56,382 nt of DNA from an uncultured Clostridia bacterium (GTDB lineage Bacteria > Bacillota > Clostridia > Oscillospirales > Acutalibacteraceae), in the NCBI GenBank assembly GCA_947585615.1, contig CANPXD010000003.1, forward strand, positions 1 to 56,382, given 5' to 3'. Under the pieces are notes generated by a model, which saw only the letters and a program-made list of their open reading frames with translations, ran no database searches and was not told the DNA's origin. Positions 42,972-50,455 of this stretch are shown one piece after another. A program made the translations under genes and the position numbers. Within the stretch, counting starts at the first letter, position 1, and each line of letters starts with the position of its first letter.

Positions 42972-43973
42972 TTATTCCAAGGCAGAGAAACCGGGAAGTT
43001 CATCGAGAGTTATCACATAATCACTGTTGTAAATATGTGAAAGATGCTCTTTTGTATTTGCGTCTGTAAGGTATTCAGTGTGCCAAGTCATAAATGAACA
43101 CCACGGAGTTTCTTTTAGCTGTTTCTCGTCGGGAATGAGACCGCATTCGTGAAAGCAAAGAGGTTTTGAGCCGTTTGTGACTCTTTTGACCTTGTTAAAT
43201 AATCGCCGCTCAGCTCCGTTCTCATTTACCTCATAGCTGTCAGCGCCTACAATATCACAGTATTTGTTCCCAGGATACCATTTTGAAAGGTCTTTCCCGT
43301 TGTGTGAATAACCGAGCACCCATATAAGATTGTTCAGTTTCAAATCGTATGTGAAATGATTATACATCATAATCCAGAGCTTTTTAAAATTGTTTGCGCC
43401 GCCCTTGCCCCACCAGAACCACGCTCCGTCAAATTCGTGAAACGGGCGCCATAAAACAGGTACGCCTGCTTCCTGAAGCTCAAGCAGCGCGTTTCCGGCG
43501 TGATCCATATTTTCAATAAACGCTTTGTTTTCAGGTGTGCCGTCGGTAAAAATTAAATCCCAGTTTTCAATTTCATCATTTCGGCAGTCATCGTAATTTC
43601 CCGTGAAATCGGCACCGCAGTGCCAGCAGATTGTAACAAGTCCGCCGTTTTTCCACCATTCCTTGCTTCTTTCAATAACACCTGAGAAATCATCGTCCAT
43701 AAAATCAAGGCCGCGCATCGCAGGATATTTCCTCGTGCATTCAAAAATGTAGTCCGTTTCATAATTTGTGCTGCCCATCCAGGTGGACTCCTGCTGTGCC
43801 GAAATGATATTGTTTTTGTATATACCGCAAATATAAGAATAAACGTTTTGAGCAGTTGAATCCGCATTCGGATTGCTAAGCTTTATTCGGGATTTATCTG
43901 TTTTAATGTGAGCGCATGAGCAAAGAAATACAGTGCATAAAATTATGGACAGGTATTTAAGTATTCTCTTCAT
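42972..43973 (-). CDS. GH26 beta-mannanase lipoprotein
   Basis: Predicted surface endo-beta-1,4-mannanase of family GH26, 333 residues. Signal sequence with basic start and hydrophobic core, then a lipobox-like Leu-Cys-Ser-Cys with the lipidated Cys at residue 20. The barrel carries GQQES-like SAQQESTWMG, WHCGADF, the acid/base Glu180 in WRPFHEFDGAWFWWG, and the nucleophile Glu276 in LCFHECG; IVGADSYE is typical too. The short length means a bare catalytic domain with no carbohydrate-binding module. Own consensus promoter upstream and terminator downstream. Together with GH36 it suggests galactomannan use. Confidence 0.9.
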   Translation of the reverse strand: MKRILKYLSIILCTVFLCSCAHIKTDKSRIKLSNPNADSTAQNVYSYICGIYKNNIISAQQESTWMGSTNYETDYIFECTRKYPAMRGLDFMDDDFSGVIERSKEWWKNGGLVTICWHCGADFTGNYDDCRNDEIENWDLIFTDGTPENKAFIENMDHAGNALLELQEAGVPVLWRPFHEFDGAWFWWGKGGANNFKKLWIMMYNHFTYDLKLNNLIWVLGYSHNGKDLSKWYPGNKYCDIVGADSYEVNENGAERRLFNKVKRVTNGSKPLCFHECGLIPDEKQLKETPWCSFMTWHTEYLTDANTKEHLSHIYNSDYVITLDELPGFSALE

Positions 43974-44011
43974 TTCGTTTTCCTTTTACATTTTAGCTTA
44001 ATATATATTAA

Positions 44012-44040
44012 ATTATATAAAACGTGTGTAGCTTTGTCAA
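44012..44040 (-). promoter_or_regulatory. consensus promoter of the GH26 gene
   Basis: On the minus strand TTGACA (44040-44035), 17-base spacer, TATAAT (44017-44012): perfect consensus, 39 bases before the start codon. Confidence 0.85.
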
Positions 44041-44069
44041 TTTTCACGTGTATTGAGAATGCAGAATCA

Positions 44070-44098
44070 TTGACTTGTTGCCAAATATGTGATATTTT
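44070..44098 (+). promoter_or_regulatory. probable promoter of the leader/methyltransferase unit
   Basis: TTGACT (44070-44075), 17-base spacer, TATTTT (44093-44098), 29 bases before the leader-peptide ATG. The -10 is weak. Confidence 0.5.
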
Positions 44099-44127
44099 GA
44101 ATAAAATCTTAGAGGAGTAAGTTTTCC

Positions 44128-44214
44128 ATGTTATTGTTCAACACATTAAATTTTGATATGCAGCAGCAGTCCGCGGGCATATATTGCGACGGACTTTTGC
44201 TGTTGTTCTTATAA
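44128..44214 (+). CDS. 28-residue leader peptide
   Basis: Short frame with a good ribosome site (AGAGGAG, ten bases before ATG). It reads Met-Leu-Leu-Phe-Asn-Thr-Leu-Asn-Phe-Asp, then MQQQSAGIYCDGLLLLFL and TAA. The part coding QQQS pairs with the part coding LLLL in a hairpin (44161-44206). Position before a terminator and a methyltransferase resembles ribosome-stalling leaders of inducible antibiotic-resistance genes; this is inference, and no known arrest motif is certain. Confidence 0.55.
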   Translation: MLLFNTLNFDMQQQSAGIYCDGLLLLFL

Positions 44215-44236
44215 ATTAGATTTTGTAGTTTTAAAG

Positions 44237-44279
44237 AAACGGCTGAAAGCGCGCGTCGCTCTCAGCCGTTTTAATTTTT
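44237..44279 (+). terminator. terminator/attenuator before the methyltransferase
   Basis: Arms AAACGGCTGA and TCAGCCGTTT with further AGCG/CGCT pairing inside, followed by TAATTTTT. It sits between the leader peptide and the methyltransferase ribosome site, so it would cut transcription unless bypassed. I did not find a clear competing antiterminator. Confidence 0.75.
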
Positions 44280-44294
44280 GAAAGGAGAATTTTT

Positions 44295-45109
44295 ATGAAA
44301 ACCATAGACAAAGATGTTCTTGCAGGCTACAATGCCGGAATTGAAAAAGGCAGACTGCACAGAGGACTCGGACTTATTGAGTTTGAGAGGACGAAAGAAA
44401 TACTGCGTGAGAAGCTTCCGCCCGCGCCGGCAGTTGTTTATGACATAGGAGGGGCATACGGAGAATACGCATATTACCTTGCCTCTCTCGGTTATGAGGT
44501 TTTCCTGTATGATATTGCAGAAAAGAATATAGAAATGTCCTATGAACTTGCAAAGAAAACAGGTCTGACGCTCAAAGCGGCTGAGGTCGCCGACGCGCGC
44601 AGCATAAGCCGCCCTGACAATTCAGCCGACGCAATTCTGTTGTGCGGACCGCTGTATCATATTGTTGACGAAGAAGAACGTCTTCTCTGTCTCAAGGAAT
44701 GTTATCGTCTGCTGAAGTCTGGCGGACTGCTTTTTGCCGCAGCTGTGACCTGTTATTCAACAGCTCTGAAATATACCGCTGAATAGGACAAAACCCTGTA
44801 CTAGACAATAATGATTTTTATAAAATGATTGAAAATACTGTCAAAACGGGAATTCACACCAAAAAACCTATGGGGCTGTCCTATTTTCACAAACCGAAAG
44901 AACTCGGAAAGGAAATCCGTGCGGCGGGCTTCCGCAACGTGGATATACGAGGCGTTATCGGACCTGTATGGCTTGTCAGAAATCTTGACAAGGTATGGAA
45001 AAATACGCAAAAGCGTGAAAGCCTTATGCGTATTGTGAGACTTCTGGAAAAAGAAGAAAGCGTTATGGGACTTTCAACGCACCTTCTCAGCATTGCCGAA
45101 AAAGGATGA
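44295..45109 (+). pseudogene. class I SAM-dependent methyltransferase, frameshifted
   Basis: The first frame (44295-44786) is a class I methyltransferase: motif I VYDIGGAYGEYAYYLA, the acidic strand-2 end FLYDIAEKN, DARSISRPDNSADAILLCGPLYHI and LKECYRLLKSGGLLFAAAV. It stops at TAG after KYTAE. The continuing domain is in another frame from about 44787: GQNPVLDNNDFYKMIENTV, LSYFHKPKELGKEIRAAGF and on to the natural end at 45109. Loss of a single base near 44785-44787 explains it, so this is a recent disruption or a sequencing error. AAAGGAG precedes the ATG. An intact version could modify a small molecule or RNA; the leader and attenuator upstream hint at inducible resistance. Confidence 0.75.
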
Positions 45110-45139
45110 ACACTTCCTTATCGGCACACGGCAGAAGCG

Positions 45140-47146
45140 TTATTGTTTTCTTTTTCTTTTCCTTTTCAAAACTACGAAAGCCCCGGCGGCGATTGCCGCG
45201 AAAGCGGCGCCTATGCCTGCCCCAATATAATACGGCAGTCTTAATCCGTGTTTTTCGGCTTTCACGGTGTTGCTCAGGCTGCTCTGATTAAAGCTTTCAA
45301 GGCTTTCCCATTCACAGACCATTGTAATTCCTTTTGTATCGCAGATTTCATTTACGGTGTTAAGAGCCGCCTGCCGCGCTGCTTCGCTGATTTCAGGCTG
45401 CAGTGACGCTGCATAAGCAACGGACAATTCTATTTCCTCCAGACGGCTTAATGAAATCGGATCGTCTGCTGCTGTTTTTGCGTCGGCGATCAGCTTTTCG
45501 TATTTCCGTATGTTTTCCGGTGACAGATAACCTCTGTAATGATTCATCAATCCGTCATATAAGCCGAGAGGCTTGCCGGAGGTGTAAAGCTCCGATGCGC
45601 AGAGGTTCATATATTCAATAATATACGGCGCGGAGCTTCCGAAATATGCTGTTATATATTTTGAAACGCATTCCGCTACGTCCATATTACTGCCCTCCCA
45701 CATTAAATGAGATAAGACATAAGCGCGGAGACAGGCAAATTCGCCTCCTTTTTCCCTTGAAGCCTGATGGAAAATCCCGATGATGTTGTTGTTTTCATAG
45801 AATTTTTGATTTTCTGCCTGAACAGCGAAATTCGGGAAAGGCATAAGAAGATGAGAAAAATTAACAACGTAATCCCAGACAACGATTTTGTCTGTTATTT
45901 TTGACCATTCCTCAACCTGTGTTTTAAATTCCTTTGCGTTTGCGTTTGCTCCGTCAAGGTAAGATGACGCCTGATCTCCGGGCATTGAGCAGAGCTTTAT
46001 AACAACATTCGGTTCTGCCTTAATTCCCTTCGGCGCTTTCAGGGTATGGAGATACGCAAGAGAGGAAATGTATTTATCGGGAAACGCCTTTGCAAGCTTG
46101 TTTAAAAACGGGAGCAGAGTACCCATACCCGTTCCGCCGGCCGCTTTATCCGCTGCCTTGCACTTGTCGCATTCACAGCCTGCAAGGCTCGAATTGTCGT
46201 TTCCGCTGAAGTCCCAGTATAATTGCTCAGGATTTTCTTTTATTTTTTGTGCGAGCGAGTTTTTTACTATTTCAAAAACCTCGGGGTTGCTCAGGCAGAG
46301 ATAGGCGTCCCGACCGTCATATTCTGTTACGCGTTTTCCGTTCTTTTCTGAAAAGTATTCCGGGTGTTCTTCAAAATAATCATCAGGAGAAAGATACTGA
46401 TAACAGTTGTGACACCATGTGCCCCACTGCTCATACTGAAGTTCTTCGATTGATAAATTGGGATCGTCGGCTTCAACATTTATTCCGTTGAGGCGAAGCT
46501 TTGCCGCCCAATTGTTCTGCACTGTTTCATAGGCATAAACATCTCTCCAGAGAGTCGATGGTTTAACAATGGTGTCTGTTTTTTCAAGATACAAAGTGTC
46601 GTGCTTCGGAATAAAGGTGTCGTCCGGCGATAAAAACATACAGCCGAGAACATCCTCAATAAAGCCGTAAACGCCGTTCCTTGAGCCTGCCTCTGTGACG
46701 CCGCAGATGAAAATTCCGCTGTCGCCGATTACAGTGCGGTAGCCGTCGGCAATGCCGTTATCGTCGGGACGCGGCGCGTTCAAAGCGGTATCTATACATA
46801 TAATGCGCCCTGATTCCCTTTTTTCACTTTCCCGTAAAACGGGAATAACGGTGTCGGTCATTTCTTTTATGACTTCTCTGAGAATCTCCGCCGCTTCAAA
46901 AAGTGAATTTGAACAAGCATCAGGCACGACTATTGTGTAGTCGCTTGCACCGTTTTCACACAGAACAATTTTGTTTTTTCCGTTTTCGGAAAGATATTCA
47001 GCGTCAAGCTCTTCCGTGTTCACATTGGGAAAAAAGATGGAATTAACAGCCGGATTTTTCTTTTCCGCAGCATATGCAAACACATTTCCTGTTGAAGTAA
47101 GCGCAGCTGCAATAATGATTGATATGATTCTTTCGATGTTTTTCAA
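45140..47146 (-). CDS. membrane-anchored DUF4838 protein
   Basis: 668-residue exported protein: signal peptide (about 1-27, ending NVFAYAAE), an N-terminal alpha/beta domain like those in front of alpha-glucuronidases (about 40-190, SNSLFEAAEILREVI and GSRNGVYGFIEDVLGCMFLSPDDTFIP), then the DUF4838 barrel-like region with QWGTWCHNCYQYL, DFSGNDNSSLAGCECDKCKAAD (a Cys cluster) and VWDYVVNFSHLLMPFPN. A C-terminal membrane helix (about 637-657) and basic KRKRKRKQ tail anchor it. It is expected to act on carbohydrate outside the cell; activity of this family is not established to my knowledge. Start at ATG 47146 with GGGGGT upstream. Confidence 0.82.
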   Translation of the reverse strand: MKNIERIISIIIAAALTSTGNVFAYAAEKKNPAVNSIFFPNVNTEELDAEYLSENGKNKIVLCENGASDYTIVVPDACSNSLFEAAEILREVIKEMTDTVIPVLRESEKRESGRIICIDTALNAPRPDDNGIADGYRTVIGDSGIFICGVTEAGSRNGVYGFIEDVLGCMFLSPDDTFIPKHDTLYLEKTDTIVKPSTLWRDVYAYETVQNNWAAKLRLNGINVEADDPNLSIEELQYEQWGTWCHNCYQYLSPDDYFEEHPEYFSEKNGKRVTEYDGRDAYLCLSNPEVFEIVKNSLAQKIKENPEQLYWDFSGNDNSSLAGCECDKCKAADKAAGGTGMGTLLPFLNKLAKAFPDKYISSLAYLHTLKAPKGIKAEPNVVIKLCSMPGDQASSYLDGANANAKEFKTQVEEWSKITDKIVVWDYVVNFSHLLMPFPNFAVQAENQKFYENNNIIGIFHQASREKGGEFACLRAYVLSHLMWEGSNMDVAECVSKYITAYFGSSAPYIIEYMNLCASELYTSGKPLGLYDGLMNHYRGYLSPENIRKYEKLIADAKTAADDPISLSRLEEIELSVAYAASLQPEISEAARQAALNTVNEICDTKGITMVCEWESLESFNQSSLSNTVKAEKHGLRLPYYIGAGIGAAFAAIAAGAFVVLKRKRKRKQ

Positions 47147-47168
47147 AAAGCAGACCCCCTTTTATCTT

Positions 47169-47197
47169 ATCATAATAAAAGACAAAGAAAGTGTCAA
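47169..47197 (-). promoter_or_regulatory. probable promoter of the DUF4838 gene
   Basis: On the minus strand TTGACA (47197-47192), 17-base spacer, TATGAT (47174-47169), 23 bases before the start. Confidence 0.7.
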
Positions 47198-47247
47198 TAT
47201 ATTAAAATCTGCTGTTAAGCTGTCCGGTGTTCTGACAGAAGCATTTA

Positions 47248-47317
47248 TGTAGGTTTTCTAATTTTGTAACACATCATTGACAAACCTACAAAATGTTAAT
47301 TGTTTTTTTATAGGTTT
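47248..47317. promoter_or_regulatory. TGTAGGTTT inverted repeat plus third half-site
   Basis: Perfect inverted repeat TGTAGGTTT (47248-47256) and AAACCTACA (47282-47290), 25-base gap, plus a third TAGGTTT (47311-47317) that ends four bases before the purE -35. It lies between the divergent DUF4838 and purE promoters and may be an operator. It does not look like the Bacillus PurR box. The remaining part of the 317-base gap shows no gene. Confidence 0.4.
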
Positions 47318-47320
47318 CTA

Positions 47321-47349
47321 TTGAAAAAAAATACTGTATATTGTAAAAT
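47321..47349 (+). promoter_or_regulatory. probable promoter of the purine operon
   Basis: TTGAAA (47321-47326), 17-base spacer, TAAAAT (47344-47349). It leaves a leader of about 108 nt before purE; I see no guanine riboswitch signature in it. Confidence 0.55.
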
Positions 47350-47463
47350 AAATACCATTAAAATGGGAAAAAAGCAGAATCGCTTGGCAGACAGCTCGTG
47401 TTTAAGCGTTTTTGAACTTTTTGCAAGAGAATAGTAACGTTTGAAAGGTTATGGGAAGTTATT

Positions 47464-47961
47464 ATGAAGAAAGTAGCAATAATAATGGGCTCAGACAGTG
47501 ATCTTCCTGTTGTTGTGCCTGCGATAAAGCAACTCAGGGAACTTGAAATCGAGACGGAAGTGCGTGTAATGAGTGCACATCGCATACCGAAAGAGGCGCA
47601 AAAATTTGCGGAATCCGCAATAAATCATAATTTCGGCGTAATCATAGCTGCCGCCGGAATGGCTGCTCATCTTGGCGGAGTCCTTGCCGCATCAACAACG
47701 CTTCCGGTTATAGGAATTCCGTGCTCTGCAAAGGTGCTTGACGGTATGGACGCAATGCTTGCAACAATAATGATGCCGCCGGGAATTCCCGTTGCGTCAG
47801 TCGGCGTGAACGCTGCAAAAAACGCCGCGCTTCTTGCGGCGGAAATACTTGCCGTTGGGGATGACGTTTTGATGAAAAAACTTCAGGATATGAGAAAAGA
47901 AATGGCAGAGGCGGTTATTGAGAAAGACAGAGCGCTCCGGAAAAAGCTTGAAGAAATCTGA
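47464..47961 (+). CDS. purE: N5-carboxyaminoimidazole ribonucleotide mutase
   Basis: Class I PurE, 165 residues, moving the carboxyl group from N5-CAIR to CAIR in purine synthesis. IIMGSDSDLPVVVPAI at the start, VMSAHRIPKEAQKFAE with the catalytic His, AAAGMAAHLGGVLAASTTLPVIGIP and GMDAMLATIMMPPGIPVA. The C-terminal helix is charged. Weak GGAAG ribosome site. First of five pur genes in a row; purK was not seen in the window. Confidence 0.96.
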   Translation: MKKVAIIMGSDSDLPVVVPAIKQLRELEIETEVRVMSAHRIPKEAQKFAESAINHNFGVIIAAAGMAAHLGGVLAASTTLPVIGIPCSAKVLDGMDAMLATIMMPPGIPVASVGVNAAKNAALLAAEILAVGDDVLMKKLQDMRKEMAEAVIEKDRALRKKLEEI

Positions 47962-48054
47962 TAAGTTGAAAAATAAATCACATCTTATCCGCCCACGGTA
48001 AGAAAGGCGTGAAATCAAATAAATAATTGTGGGTTGAAAGGCTTGGTAAACTCT

Positions 48055-49092
48055 ATGGAAAAAAGCTTCAGCGAAAGCTATGCAGCCGCGGGTGTAGACG
48101 TAACAGCAGGTTATAAATCGGTTGAGCTTATTAAATCACACGTAAGGAAAACCGAAATTCCAGGCGTTATAGGCGGAATAGGCGGCTTCGGCGGAATGTT
48201 TGAAATTGCGGCGAATGAATATAAAAATCCTGTTCTGGTCAGCGGGACAGACGGAGTGGGAACAAAATTAAAGCTTGCATTTCTTTTAGATAAACACGAT
48301 ACGATCGGAATAGACTGCGTTGCAATGTGTGTAAACGACGTTGCTTGCAGCGGAGCAAAGCCGCTCTTCTTCCTTGATTATATTGCCTGTGGAAAAAATT
48401 ATCCCGAAAAAACAGAGCAGATTGTAAAGGGTGTCGCAGACGGCTGTGTTCAAGCCGGCTGCGCGCTTGTCGGCGGTGAAACAGCAGAGCATCCGGGGCT
48501 TATGCCGGAGGATGAATACGACCTTGCGGGATTCACTGTCGGAATAGGAGAAAAAGAGCGCCTTGTTTCCGGTGAACTGCTTAAAGCCGGAGACGCGCTT
48601 ATCGGTGTCGCCTCATCGGGCGTGCACTCAAACGGCTTTTCGCTTATCAGAAAGGCTCTTGCTATTAACGAAAAAAATATAGGAAATTATGTGGCTGAAT
48701 TTGGAAAAACTTTAGGCGAAGAATTATTGACTCCTACAAAGATTTATGTTAAGCCCTTGCTTACACTGATGGATAAAATCAGTGTAAACGCAATTTCACA
48801 TATAACGGGCGGCGGATTTTACGAGAATGTGCCGCGTATGCTTAAGGACGGTTTTACGGCTTTTATCGAAAAGAAGAAATGCTTCACAAAACCTGTTTTT
48901 GATGTGATTCAGAAAGCGGGCAATATACCCGATAGAGATATGTATAACACCTTTAATATGGGAACAGGTCTTGTTTTAGCTGTCAGTGCGGACGATGCTG
49001 ACGATGCAGTTAAGATCTTGAATGAAGCAGGCGAGCAGGCAACAGTGATCGGTGAAATCAGAATAGGGGAAAAGGGAGTAAAATTATGCTGA
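48055..49092 (+). CDS. purM: Phosphoribosylaminoimidazole synthetase (AIR synthetase)
   Basis: ATP-dependent cyclisation of FGAM to AIR, 345 residues. SYAAAGVDVTAGYKSVELIKSHV, GGFGGMFE, SGTDGVGTKLKLAF, MCVNDVACSGAKPLFFLDYIACGK, VGGETAEHPG and SHITGGGFYENVPRML are diagnostic. ATG 48055 matches the usual N-terminus (Met-Glu-Lys-Ser-Phe); upstream in-frame TTGs are less likely. Its last seven bases overlap purN. Confidence 0.95.
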   Translation: MEKSFSESYAAAGVDVTAGYKSVELIKSHVRKTEIPGVIGGIGGFGGMFEIAANEYKNPVLVSGTDGVGTKLKLAFLLDKHDTIGIDCVAMCVNDVACSGAKPLFFLDYIACGKNYPEKTEQIVKGVADGCVQAGCALVGGETAEHPGLMPEDEYDLAGFTVGIGEKERLVSGELLKAGDALIGVASSGVHSNGFSLIRKALAINEKNIGNYVAEFGKTLGEELLTPTKIYVKPLLTLMDKISVNAISHITGGGFYENVPRMLKDGFTAFIEKKKCFTKPVFDVIQKAGNIPDRDMYNTFNMGTGLVLAVSADDADDAVKILNEAGEQATVIGEIRIGEKGVKLC

Positions 49093-49709
49093 ATATAGCG
49101 GTTCTTGTTTCGGGCGGAGGAACAAATCTTCAGGCGCTTATCGACGCGCAGAACAGGGGAGAAATCAAAAACGGCAGAATAACCTGCGTTATATCCTCAA
49201 ATCCCGATGCGTTTGCTCTTGAAAGGGCAAGGAAAAACGGAATCGCCGCCCGTGTGGTTTCAAGAAAAGAGTACGTAGATATTCATTCCTATACTCGTGC
49301 CGTTACAGACGCACTGCTTGAGCAAAAAGCCGATTTGATTGTTTACGCGGGTTTTATGACTATTCTTGATTCTCAGATTGTTGAGACCTTCAGGGGCAGA
49401 ATGATCAATGTTCACCCGGCGCTCATTCCGTCTTTCTGCGGCAAGGGTTTTTACGGACTTCACGTTCACGAGGCAGTCCTTGAAAGCGGAGTAAAACTGA
49501 CTGGAGCGACGGTTCATTTTGTTACCGAAGACTGTGATGCCGGACCGATAATTATGCAAAAAGCAATAGAAATTAAAGACGATGACACCCCTGAAACACT
49601 TCAGAAAAGAGTGATGGAGAAGTGTGAATGGGTGATTTTGCCTAAGGCGGTATCGCTTTTCTGCGAGGGCAGAATAAAAATTGCAGGCAGAAAAACCGTA
49701 ATATCATAA
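49086..49709 (+). CDS. purN: Phosphoribosylglycinamide formyltransferase
   Basis: Folate-dependent GAR transformylase, 207 residues. AVLVSGGGTNLQALIDA opening, ALERARKNGIAARVVSR, the catalytic NVHPALIPSFCGKGFYGLHVHEAVL and TGATVHFVTEDCDAGPIIMQ with the Asp of the formyl transfer site. It overlaps purM by seven bases (translational coupling) with AGGGGAAAAGGGAG before the start. Confidence 0.96.
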   Translation: MLNIAVLVSGGGTNLQALIDAQNRGEIKNGRITCVISSNPDAFALERARKNGIAARVVSRKEYVDIHSYTRAVTDALLEQKADLIVYAGFMTILDSQIVETFRGRMINVHPALIPSFCGKGFYGLHVHEAVLESGVKLTGATVHFVTEDCDAGPIIMQKAIEIKDDDTPETLQKRVMEKCEWVILPKAVSLFCEGRIKIAGRKTVIS

Positions 49710-49727
49710 TTCAAGGAGGACTTGATA

Positions 49728-50432
49728 ATGGAAACTGCAAATCTTGCCAAGGAGCTTTCATCAAATGAATATCCCGGAAGAGGAATCGTTCTCGGAAAAA
49801 CGCCCGACGGCGCAAACGCTGTTATAGCTTATTTTATTATGGGAAGAAGCGAAAACAGCCGCAACAGAATTTTTGAGACAAATGACAGAGGCGGAATAAG
49901 AACAAAGGCTTTTGATGAGTCAAAAATGACAGATCCAAGTCTTATTATATATAATCCTGTTTTAAAGCTGGACGGAAAGACAATCATTACGAACGGCGAT
50001 CAGACAGACACAATTTACGACTTTATGAAAGAGGGACACTGCTATCGCCATGCACTCCTAACGCGTGAATTTGAGCCTGACGCGCCTAACTACACGCCGC
50101 GCATTTCGGCTGTTGTTAAGCCAAACGGTGATTATAATATGTCAATTTTAAAGTCCAATATGGGAAGACCGCAATGCCTTAGGTTTTTCTTTGAGTATCC
50201 TGCTGAGGCAAATCTGGGGCATTTTATCCACACCTATAAGTGTGACGGTAATCCTATACCGTCGTTTGAGGGCGAGCCGACTCCCGTAAGCATTGAAACG
50301 AATAATATTGATGAGTGGACTTCGCTTATATGGGATAATCTTAATTGCGACAATAAGGTTTCTCTTTTTACACGCTTTATGAATCTCTCAACGCATGAGG
50401 AAGAGGACAGGATCATCAATAAGAATAAATAA
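49728..50432 (+). CDS. purO: archaeal-type IMP cyclohydrolase
   Basis: 234-residue protein of the IMP_cyclohyd (PurO) family, first known from methanogens, closing FAICAR to IMP. Recognisable stretches are EYPGRGIVLGKTPDGANAVIAYFIMGRS, SRNRIF, DPSLIIYNPVL, TNGDQTDTIY and EPDAPNYTPRISA. In bacteria using PurO the C-terminal half of PurH is not needed. The AICAR transformylase partner is not in this window. AAGGAGG precedes ATG 49728. It lies between purN and purD, supporting the assignment. Confidence 0.85.
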   Translation: METANLAKELSSNEYPGRGIVLGKTPDGANAVIAYFIMGRSENSRNRIFETNDRGGIRTKAFDESKMTDPSLIIYNPVLKLDGKTIITNGDQTDTIYDFMKEGHCYRHALLTREFEPDAPNYTPRISAVVKPNGDYNMSILKSNMGRPQCLRFFFEYPAEANLGHFIHTYKCDGNPIPSFEGEPTPVSIETNNIDEWTSLIWDNLNCDNKVSLFTRFMNLSTHEEEDRIINKNK

Positions 50433-50455
50433 TACAAATTATTAAGGAGTTAAAG

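Noticed and set aside
47350-47463. Guanine/PRPP riboswitch before purE
   Set aside because: The leader is only about 110 nt and lacks the conserved purine-aptamer loop sequences; no riboswitch can be supported.
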